From Mycobacterium sp. 1274756.6 (GTDB taxonomy: Bacteria; Actinomycetota; Actinomycetes; Mycobacteriales; Mycobacteriaceae), in assembly GCF_001668625.1 (NCBI RefSeq), contig NZ_LZLJ01000093.1, positions 310,001-374,000 on the forward strand: DNA of 64,000 nt, in the 5' to 3' direction. The notes below the pieces were generated by a model. That model did not search any database. It was not told the origin of the DNA and saw only the letters and a list, made by a program, of their open reading frames with translations. Positions 56,398 to 64,000 of the stretch are shown here, piece after piece. Each line of letters starts with the position of its first letter. The first letter of the stretch is position 1. A program made the position numbers and the translations under genes.

Positions 56398-56763
56398 CTA
56401 GCGCGCGCCGACCAGATCGATGACGAAGATCAGGGTCTTGCCGGACAACCGGTGGCCCGCACCGGCCGGCCCGTAGGCCTGCTCCGGCGGGATGACCAGC
56501 TGACGGCGGCCACCGACCTTCATCCCCGGGATGCCGTCCTGCCAGCCCTGGATGAGGCCGTTGAGCGGGAATTCGATGGTCTGCCCGCGGTTCCAGGAGC
56601 TGTCGAACTCCTCGCCGGTGTCGTACTCGACGCCGACGTAGTGCACCTCGACGGTGCCGCCGGGCCGGGCCTCGGGCCCGTCGCCGACGACCAGGTCGGT
56701 GATGACCAGCTCGGCCGGGGCCGGGCCGTCGGGAAATTCGATTTCCGGTTTCTGTGCGCTCAT
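56398..56763 (-). CDS. FKBP-type peptidyl-prolyl cis-trans isomerase
   Basis: A single FKBP domain of 121 residues: [20 protein letters not shown], then [20 protein letters not shown], then [19 protein letters not shown]. The active-site aromatic and acidic residues (Y, F, D in YVG-D-EFDSSW, and the IQGW Trp) are conserved. No signal peptide is visible, so it is probably a cytosolic foldase. It follows gltA2 by 10 bases in the same direction and is likely read with it. The pairing with citrate synthase gives no obvious functional hint. Confidence 0.92.
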   Translation of the reverse strand: MSAQKPEIEFPDGPAPAELVITDLVVGDGPEARPGGTVEVHYVGVEYDTGEEFDSSWNRGQTIEFPLNGLIQGWQDGIPGMKVGGRRQLVIPPEQAYGPAGAGHRLSGKTLIFVIDLVGAR

Positions 56764-56773
56764 CGCAGTGAGG

Positions 56774-58069
<1,296 letters not shown>

Positions 58070-58168
58070 TAGAACCCCTTCTTCACACACTGGAGATTGA
58101 GAACTACCCACCCGAACGGTAGTCGCTTTGTCGCTGCCGCGCCGCGCCGGGTCCACCGGTCTCGGCGA

Positions 58169-59434
58169 TCACCCGCTGACCCGGTAGCGCAGGAACGCCG
58201 GCGCCACGACCGCCGCGACGATAACTCCGACGATCACCAGGGCGCCACCCCCGCTGGCGGCCACCGCGGTGCCGACCGACGCGGCGGCCATCCCGTGCAC
58301 CGCGTCGGCCAGCCGCGGGCCGCCGGCGACCACGACGATGAACACCCCTTGCAGCCGGCCGCGCAGCTCGTCGGAGGCGGCCTGCTGCAGGATCGTCGCG
58401 CGGAACGCCGCCGAGACCATGTCGGCGGCACCGCCGAGGGCCAGCAACCCCACCGCCGCCCACAGCAGCGGCCCGGCCCGCCCGGGGGCGGCGCCGACCA
58501 CCAGGCCGAACCCGACCATCGCCGCGCCCCACACGCCGATGGCGACGACGACCGCCAGGCCCTGCCGGTCGATGCGCGGCAGCCAGCCGGAGAAGGTGCC
58601 GCCGGCGACCGCGCCGATCGACATCGCCGCGGCCAGCAGCGCCAGCGTGGTGCCGCCGTCGATGGGGCCGCCGAAGCTCTCGTGGGCGATCTGCGGGAAC
58701 AGCGCTCGCGGCATGCCCAGGATCATCGCGATCAGGTCCACCACGAACGACATCAGCACCACGGTGTTGCCGGCCAGGTAGCGGAACCCGTCGAGCACCG
58801 CCCGGTGCCCGAAGCGGGCGGCCCCGCCGGCGGGCGGGGCGGTGGCCGGCATCGGGGCGAGCCGGATCGTCGCCCAGATCGGGATGAGGCAGGCCACGGT
58901 GTCGATCAAGTACAGCGTCGACAGGTCGACCCACTTCAGCAGCACCCCGGCCAGCAGCGGGCCGACGATCGCGCCGAACTGGGTGACGGTCATGTTCAGC
59001 GCGTTGGCCGCCGGCAGCTGGTCTTCGCCGACCATCCGCGGGATCGCCGCCGAGCGGGTGGGCGCGTTCACCGCGTAGCAGGCCTGCTGCACCGCCAGCA
59101 GGCACAGCACCACCCACACGTCGTTGAGCGCCAGCGCGGCCTGCGCCCACAGCAGCGCGGAGGCCGCCGCCAGCCCGCAGGACGCCGCGATCAGCAGCAC
59201 CCGGCGGTCCATCGCGTCGGCCCAGGCGCCGCCGAGCAGACCGAACACGATCAGCGGGACCAGGGCGAACACCCCGGCCAGCCCCACATAGGCGGAGCTG
59301 CCGGTGAGTGCGTAGATCTGCACCGGAACCGCGAAGATCGTCAGGTTGGCGCCGATGACGGTGGGGATTCCGGCCACCCACAGCCGGCGGAAGTCGGCGC
59401 TGCGCAGCGGGGTGGTGTCGGCGAACAGCCTCAC
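58169..59434 (-). CDS. MFS transporter
   Basis: A 421-residue protein with about twelve hydrophobic segments and the loop 2-3 MFS-like motif GGAWADAMDRRVLLI (about residue 72). The pattern FRRLWVAGIPTVIG at the start and the absence of long loops fit the enterobactin-exporter/MFS_3 type (drug or siderophore export). It begins 4 bases after the pdxH stop, so it probably shares pdxH transcription, and ends 99 bases before gltA2. Substrate unknown. Confidence 0.87.
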   Translation of the reverse strand: MRLFADTTPLRSADFRRLWVAGIPTVIGANLTIFAVPVQIYALTGSSAYVGLAGVFALVPLIVFGLLGGAWADAMDRRVLLIAASCGLAAASALLWAQAALALNDVWVVLCLLAVQQACYAVNAPTRSAAIPRMVGEDQLPAANALNMTVTQFGAIVGPLLAGVLLKWVDLSTLYLIDTVACLIPIWATIRLAPMPATAPPAGGAARFGHRAVLDGFRYLAGNTVVLMSFVVDLIAMILGMPRALFPQIAHESFGGPIDGGTTLALLAAAMSIGAVAGGTFSGWLPRIDRQGLAVVVAIGVWGAAMVGFGLVVGAAPGRAGPLLWAAVGLLALGGAADMVSAAFRATILQQAASDELRGRLQGVFIVVVAGGPRLADAVHGMAAASVGTAVAASGGGALVIVGVIVAAVVAPAFLRYRVSG

Positions 59435-59438
59435 CGGC

Positions 59439-60086
59439 TCACGGCTGGAGGCGCTCGACGCGGCCGCCGGCCACCCGGATGCGGTTGTGCAGCCGGTCCT
59501 CCCTGCCCTGCCAGAACTCGACCTCCTCGGCGGCGATCAGGTACCCGCCCCAGTTCGGCGGCAGCGGCACCTCCTGCCCGGCGAAGCGGGCGGTGACCTC
59601 CTCGAGGCGGGCCACCAGCGCGGCGCGGGAGGCGATCGGCTGGGATTGCGCCGAGGCCCACGCCCCCAGCTGGGAGCCGCGCGGCCGGTTGGCCCAGTAC
59701 TGTTCGCTGGCCGTCTGGTCGGCGCGCCGCACCGCGCCGCGCACATGCACCTGCCGGCCCAGCCCGTACCAGGGGAAGGTGACCGAGGCGTAGGGGGTGG
59801 CGGCCAGTTGCTCGCCCTTGGCCGAGTCGTAGTTGGTGAAGAAGGTCAGCCCGGCCTCGGCGATGCCGCGGCACAGCACCGAGCGGCTCACCGGGCGGCC
59901 CGCCGCGACGGTGGCCAGCACCATCGCGTTGGGTTCGGCGAGCCCGGCGCGCTCGGCGTCGCCGATCCAGCGTCGCAGCAGCGCCGGCCAGCCGTCGGCC
60001 AGCCAGTCGACGTCCAGGTCGTCGCTGCCGTCCTTCTCGTCGGGTGTCCGCATCACCGCCAGCCGCTCGTCGTCGGGGCCTGTCAT
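59439..60086 (-). CDS. pdxH: Pyridoxamine 5'-phosphate oxidase
   Basis: The 215-residue protein matches PdxH. Substrate and FMN segments are [40 protein letters not shown] and [18 protein letters not shown]. The substrate loop is [21 protein letters not shown], and the C-terminus is [14 protein letters not shown]. It oxidises pyridoxamine or pyridoxine phosphate to pyridoxal phosphate using FMN and oxygen. Divergent from citA with 66 bases between. It is followed closely by the MFS gene. The end [17 protein letters not shown] is the usual conserved tail, so the gene is intact. Confidence 0.94.
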   Translation of the reverse strand: MTGPDDERLAVMRTPDEKDGSDDLDVDWLADGWPALLRRWIGDAERAGLAEPNAMVLATVAAGRPVSRSVLCRGIAEAGLTFFTNYDSAKGEQLAATPYASVTFPWYGLGRQVHVRGAVRRADQTASEQYWANRPRGSQLGAWASAQSQPIASRAALVARLEEVTARFAGQEVPLPPNWGGYLIAAEEVEFWQGREDRLHNRIRVAGGRVERLQP

Positions 60087-60152
60087 GGGGCAACGCTACC
60101 GCCGCTACCGGTCGGTAACCGCGCGGGTGGGCCGTGATGAGACAATCGGGCC

Positions 60153-61271
60153 ATGACTGTGGTTCCGGAGAACTTCGTCGCCGGCCTCGACGGCGTGGTC
60201 GCCTTCACCACCGAAATCGCCGAGCCCGACAAGGACGGCGGTGCGCTGCGCTACCGCGGCGTCGACCTGGAGGACCTGGTGGGTCGCGGGGTGACGTTCG
60301 GCGACGTGTGGGCGTTGCTGGCCGACGGGGAGTTCGGGTCCGGGCTGCCGCCCGCCGAGTCGTTCCCGCTGCCGATTCACAGCGGTGACGTGCGGGTCGA
60401 CGTGCAGGCCGGGCTGGCGATGCTCGCCCCGATCTGGGGGTATGCGCCGTTGCTGGACATCGACGACGCGACCGCCCGCGACCAGCTGGCCCGGGCCTCG
60501 GTGATGGCGCTGTCGTATGTGGCGCAGTCCGCGCGGGGCATCCATCGTCCGCCGGTGCCGCAGCGGGTGATCGACGAGTGCCCGACGATCACCTCCCGGT
60601 TCATGACCCGCTGGAAGGGCGAGCCCGACCCGCGGCACGTGGAGGCCATCGACGCCTACTGGGTGTCGGCCGCCGAGCACGGGATGAACGCCTCGACGTT
60701 CACCGCGCGGGTGATCGCCTCCACCGGCGCCGATGTGGCCGCCGCGCTGTCCGGGGCGGTCGGGGCGATGAGCGGCCCGCTGCACGGCGGGGCGCCGGCG
60801 CGGGTGCTGCCGATGATCGAAGAGGTCGAGCGCAGCGGGGATCCGCGCGGGCTGGTCCGCGCGATCCTGGACCGCGGCGAGAAGCTGATGGGCTTCGGGC
60901 ACCGGGTCTACCGCGCGGAGGACCCGCGGGCGCGGGTGCTGCGCGCCACTGCCGCCCGGCTGGGCGCGCCGCGCTTCGAGGTGGCCTCCGCGCTGGAGGA
61001 GGCGGCGCTGGCCGAGCTGCGGGAGCGCCGCCCGGACCGGCCCATCGAGACCAACGTCGAGTTCTGGGCGGCGGTGATCCTCGACTTCGCCGAGGTGCCG
61101 GCGTCGATGATGCCGGCGATGTTCACCTGCGGGCGCACCGCCGGGTGGTGTGCGCACATCCTGGAGCAGAAGAAGCTGGGCAAGCTGGTGCGCCCGTCGG
61201 CGGTCTACGTCGGGCCGGCGCCGCGCAGCCCGGACTCGGTGCCGGGCTGGGACCGCATCGCCCACCGCTGA
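60153..61271 (+). CDS. citA: Citrate synthase 2 (CitA)
   Basis: A 372-residue protein starting MTVVPENFVAGLDGVVAFTT. The key motifs are GPLHGGAPARV (His), [19 protein letters not shown] (His and Arg) and ETNVEFWAAVIL (a Glu-Phe replaces the usual Asp-Phe region, as in CitA-type paralogues). It corresponds to Rv0889c, the smaller citrate synthase or possibly methylcitrate-active paralogue of mycobacteria. A catalytic difference from GltA2 (EFW versus DFY) suggests altered substrate preference. It is convergent with fprB, 17 bases apart. Confidence 0.92.
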   Translation: MTVVPENFVAGLDGVVAFTTEIAEPDKDGGALRYRGVDLEDLVGRGVTFGDVWALLADGEFGSGLPPAESFPLPIHSGDVRVDVQAGLAMLAPIWGYAPLLDIDDATARDQLARASVMALSYVAQSARGIHRPPVPQRVIDECPTITSRFMTRWKGEPDPRHVEAIDAYWVSAAEHGMNASTFTARVIASTGADVAAALSGAVGAMSGPLHGGAPARVLPMIEEVERSGDPRGLVRAILDRGEKLMGFGHRVYRAEDPRARVLRATAARLGAPRFEVASALEEAALAELRERRPDRPIETNVEFWAAVILDFAEVPASMMPAMFTCGRTAGWCAHILEQKKLGKLVRPSAVYVGPAPRSPDSVPGWDRIAHR

Positions 61272-61274
61272 GCC

Positions 61275-61290
61275 ACCGCTGAGGCGGTTT
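61275..61290. terminator. Possible short hairpin between convergent citA and fprB
   Basis: ACCGC-TGAG-GCGGT (61275-61288) followed by TT forms a 5-bp stem just past the citA stop and reaching into the fprB stop. A direct repeat CCACCGCTGAG also occurs here. The stem is short; tentative. Confidence 0.3.
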
Positions 61291-62986
61291 ACACCAGTTC
61301 GTGGATTTTGGCGCTGATCCGTTGCCGCAGTGTCGGTTTGGGGGCGGCGGCCGCGACGTTGACCATCTGCTCGATTGAGGTGAACTTGTGTCGGGGCCGG
61401 CCCTCGGCCTCGCCGCGGGTGATCTCGGCGGCGTCGATGGCCTGCCAGCCGGCGACGTCGATCAGGTCGGGCTGGCGGATCTTCAGCAGCCGGTCCAGCG
61501 CCGCCTGCTTGCCGACCGGGTCGGGCAGCAGGTCGGCGTTGAAGTCGTCGACGAGTTGCTGCACGGTCTGCATCGAGCAGGACTTGTTGGTGCCGATGAA
61601 CCCGGTGGGTCCGCGTTTGATCCAGCCGGCGACGTAGGCGCCGGGGATGCGCGCCCCGGTGACCGCGTGCAGCACCCGGCCGCCCTCGTTGGGCACGGTT
61701 GCGCTCGCCTCGTCGAAAGGCAGGTCGCGGATCGGCAGGCCGCGGTAGCCGATCGAGGTCAGGATCAGGCCGGCGTCGTAGTCAACCGTCTGCTCGGTGC
61801 CGGTGACGGTGAACTCGATGCCGGTGGCGCGCTCGGCGCCGCGGATGCGGTGCGGGGTGCGCTGGTAGACGAACCGGATGCGCGGGCGCGCGGTGCAGCC
61901 CAGCGGCACGTCGGCGGCCTCGGGCAGGTTGGTCAGGATCTCCAGCTTGTTGCGGGTGAGCCGGTCGGTGACCTCGGCGAGGTCGCGGCGGACCAGTTCG
62001 TGGTCCGCCGCGTCGAGCACCACGTCGGCGGCGCCGGTCAGCCCGATGAGCTCGGGCAGGGTGAACGCCGACTGGGCGGGTCCGCGGCGCGCGGCGATCA
62101 CCACTTCCCGCACCCCTGAGGTGCGCAGCGCGGCCAGCGCGTGGTCGGAGATGTCGGTGCGGGCCAGCTTCTCCGGGTCGGCGGCCAGCACCCGCGCCAC
62201 GTCCAGGGCGACGTTGCCGTTGCCGACGATGACGACCCGTTCGTGACTCAAATCCACTGGGAGGTCGGTGAAGTCGGGATGGCCGTTGATCCAGGCCACC
62301 AGTTCGGTGGCGGTCCCGGTGCCGGGCAGGTCCATGCCCTCGATGTCGAGGCGCCGGTCGGTGGGCGCGCCCACCGCGTAGATGACCGCGTGGTGATGCG
62401 CTAGCAGTTCGTGGTGGCCGATGTGCTGGCCGACCTCGACGTTGAGGTAGAAGGAGAAGCCGTCGCGGTCGCAGATCTGGTCGAACAGCTTGGTCACCCG
62501 TTTGGTGCTCTGGTGGTCCGGGGCCACCCCGGCGCGCACCAGTCCGTAGGGGGTGGGCAGCTTCTCGAACATGCTCACCCGCACCCGCGGCTGGGTGAGC
62601 AGTTCGTCGGCGGCGTACATCGCCGCCGGGCCGGAGCCGACGATCGCCACGCTCAGCGGGCCGCGCCGCAACTCCGGGGCGGGCAGGACCGGCGCCAGCT
62701 TGCTCGTCGGCGGCAGCTTCGTGCCGGGCGGGCGCTCCGGGTAGAACGAGGCGTTGATCGCGATGAACGGCAGCTGGTCCACGCTCAGCTGGGTGTCCGG
62801 GGCGATCGCGTCGACCGGGCAGGCCCGCACGCAGGCGCCGCAGTCGACGCAGGCGTCCGGGTCGATGTAGAGCATCTCCGTCGTGGCGAACCCGGGCTCG
62901 TCCGGCGAGGGGTGGATGCAGTTGACCGGGCAGGCGAAGACGCAGGACGAGTCGTTACAGCACGACTGTCCGATGACGTGCGGCAT
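61289..62986 (-). CDS. fprB: FprB, ferredoxin-fused ferredoxin-NADP reductase
   Basis: The 565-residue protein has an N-terminal bacterial ferredoxin module with two cysteine motifs: CCNDSSCVFACPVNCIHP (residues 9-26) and CVDCGACVRACPVDAI (about 46-62). A ferredoxin-NADP reductase of the adrenodoxin-reductase type follows, with the FAD site VAIVGSGPAAMYAADELL (about 112), LVRAGVAPDHQSTKRVTK and an NADPH site VVIVGNGNVALDVARVL. It corresponds to Rv0886. It transfers electrons between NADPH and iron-sulfur or P450 partners. The gene upstream on the same strand is a diiron-type protein 15 bases away, a likely electron acceptor. Confidence 0.95.
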   Translation of the reverse strand: MPHVIGQSCCNDSSCVFACPVNCIHPSPDEPGFATTEMLYIDPDACVDCGACVRACPVDAIAPDTQLSVDQLPFIAINASFYPERPPGTKLPPTSKLAPVLPAPELRRGPLSVAIVGSGPAAMYAADELLTQPRVRVSMFEKLPTPYGLVRAGVAPDHQSTKRVTKLFDQICDRDGFSFYLNVEVGQHIGHHELLAHHHAVIYAVGAPTDRRLDIEGMDLPGTGTATELVAWINGHPDFTDLPVDLSHERVVIVGNGNVALDVARVLAADPEKLARTDISDHALAALRTSGVREVVIAARRGPAQSAFTLPELIGLTGAADVVLDAADHELVRRDLAEVTDRLTRNKLEILTNLPEAADVPLGCTARPRIRFVYQRTPHRIRGAERATGIEFTVTGTEQTVDYDAGLILTSIGYRGLPIRDLPFDEASATVPNEGGRVLHAVTGARIPGAYVAGWIKRGPTGFIGTNKSCSMQTVQQLVDDFNADLLPDPVGKQAALDRLLKIRQPDLIDVAGWQAIDAAEITRGEAEGRPRHKFTSIEQMVNVAAAAPKPTLRQRISAKIHELV

Positions 62987-63001
62987 GAAGCGGCGACCCG
63001 G

Positions 63002-64000
63002 TCAGGCGGCCGGCGCGAGGTGGGCGCGCTGCGGCTCGGCACGGAAGCGCGACGGCTTGCCGTTGATCTTGCAGATCCGCCACATCAGCTTGGCCACCGG
63101 ATTCATCAGCCCGGTGTCGTGGCAGAGCATCCGCACGTCGCCGAACATGTCGCGCAGCATCTGCCGCGACTCGGGGGCGCCGAAGAAGATCTCCTTGCGC
63201 ACCGAGCGCGGGATGTCGAATTCCTTCCAGAACTCGCGCGGCGGGACCATGATCGCCGAGCACAGGATCCGCATGGTCAGCGGCACGAACAGCGACAACC
63301 AGAACCGTTTGCGCCGCGGCAGGTGCGGCACCCGCTTGGCCAGGTACTCGTGGGCGAACGAGATGTGGCGGGCCTCCTCGGCGACGTGGATGGCCATCAC
63401 CCGCTCCATGATCGGGTGCAGGGTCTTGCCCTCGCGCAGGATCGCCTTCTGGGTGTGGTCGATGGGCTCCTCACCGGCGAGGATGCCGAACCAGAACGGG
63501 ATCGGCATCGGGCCGGCGACCAGCGGGATGACCGGCTGGACCCACTTGAGCAGCCGCGGCATGCCCGGCACGTCGGCGCCGATGCGGTTGACCATCTCCT
63601 GGAACATCAGGGTGTGGTTGCCCTCTTCGACCGCCTCGTGCAGACAGTAGCGGTACTCCGGTGAGCCGTTGGGCACCCAGAACGCGTACTCCATGAGTCC
63701 GCGGATCAGGATCGATTCGAAGTGCAGACCGACCTTGGCCACGTTGGCCTGACGCCACATCCCGATCTCGATCTGGCGCTCCAGCGGCTGGGACTTGTAC
63801 CAGGGGTGCCGGCCCAGCGGGTCGGTGGCGGGCAGCACCCAGCGCGGGTCGTTCTCGGTGACCTTGAACTCCGGCGCGTCCCAGTCGATGTCGGTGTAGG
63901 GGTTGAAGTTGCGCCGCACCGAGCCTTCCGACAGCGTCATCAGCTTGTCGACGTATTCGGTGTCGTCGAGCACTTCCATGTTGCGACGCCACCGGCGCAC
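63002..64000 (-). CDS. Diiron (AurF/ferritin-like) oxygenase family protein, Rv0885-like; may run off edge
   Basis: The open frame continues to the right edge, so the true start (perhaps the GTG at 64000, the ATG at 63979, or beyond) is not visible. The last 325 or more residues form a helical protein with paired metal-ligand motifs: EAVEEGNHTLMF (ExxH, about residue 125) and HVAEEARHISFAHEYL (ExxH, about 210). This is the pattern of the p-aminobenzoate N-oxygenase AurF/diiron family. It is followed by fprB, as Rv0885 is next to Rv0886, suggesting FprB supplies electrons. Substrate unknown. Confidence 0.82.
   Translation of the reverse strand: MRRWRRNMEVLDDTEYVDKLMTLSEGSVRRNFNPYTDIDWDAPEFKVTENDPRWVLPATDPLGRHPWYKSQPLERQIEIGMWRQANVAKVGLHFESILIRGLMEYAFWVPNGSPEYRYCLHEAVEEGNHTLMFQEMVNRIGADVPGMPRLLKWVQPVIPLVAGPMPIPFWFGILAGEEPIDHTQKAILREGKTLHPIMERVMAIHVAEEARHISFAHEYLAKRVPHLPRRKRFWLSLFVPLTMRILCSAIMVPPREFWKEFDIPRSVRKEIFFGAPESRQMLRDMFGDVRMLCHDTGLMNPVAKLMWRICKINGKPSRFRAEPQRAHLAPAA

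Noticed and set aside
56395..56404. Palindrome GCGCTAGCGC between prrB and the FKBP gene
   Set aside because: Ten bases with no loop and overlapping the FKBP stop codon; expected by chance in this GC-rich sequence.

Overview
The window is high-GC DNA from a member of the Mycobacteriaceae (Mycobacterium or Mycolicibacterium type). The evidence is an MmpS/MmpL pair, a PrrA/PrrB two-component system, EchA6, AccD3, CtpE, GltA2, CitA and FprB homologues in an order that largely follows the M. tuberculosis Rv0885-Rv0910 neighbourhood as I remember it. GTG starts and 4-base ATGA/GTGA start-stop overlaps are frequent. No species can be named from the sequence alone.

The window has two halves that meet at a tRNA-Arg(CCT) gene at 35133-35205. 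The left half (1-34.6 kb) is accessory catabolic DNA. It holds a TetR/NTF2-like pair; a TetR divergent from an alpha-methylacyl-CoA racemase, thiolase and acyl-CoA dehydrogenase operon; a broken IS256-type element next to a truncated DUF3298 gene; and then one very long minus-strand transcription unit. That unit runs from a carboxyltransferase start at 30817 to a UbiB-like kinase ending at 8221. It has 16 genes, no gap above about 50 bases, and seven 4-base overlaps. It begins at a pair of identical 13-bp palindromes beside a divergent TetR and ends at a clear intrinsic terminator (8182-8208). Decayed genes cluster at its edges: a DUF3556 remnant, an alpha/beta hydrolase, and an FMO tail.

The long operon reads as an acyclic-terpene-utilisation (Atu) type pathway with extra front-end steps. 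An acyl-CoA carboxylase (alpha and beta subunits), an AtuE/LiuC-like hydratase, an AtuA-family protein and three acyl-CoA dehydrogenases fit carboxylation, hydration and cleavage of a 3-methyl-branched enoyl-CoA. FadB and thiolase then continue beta-oxidation. A Baeyer-Villiger-type monooxygenase, aldehyde dehydrogenase, SDR and acyl-CoA ligase could convert a ketone, alcohol or aldehyde into the starting acyl-CoA. A sulfotransferase, a DUF1214 protein and a UbiB-like kinase are co-transcribed but have no place in the known Atu scheme. The operon's thiolase carries two compensating frameshifts and has lost its active-site histidine. The nearby racemase operon has an intact thiolase that could substitute.

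The right half (35.2-64 kb) is conserved core. It contains LemA with an M48 protease, TetR-MmpS-MmpL, an Rv0909/Rv0910-like pair, ctpE with serine hydrolase, metallo-hydrolase and echA6 homologues, and accD3. A heterodimeric ABC exporter with one degenerate ATP site follows, then prrAB, an FKBP isomerase, gltA2, an MFS transporter, pdxH, citA, fprB and a diiron-type protein that runs off the right edge.
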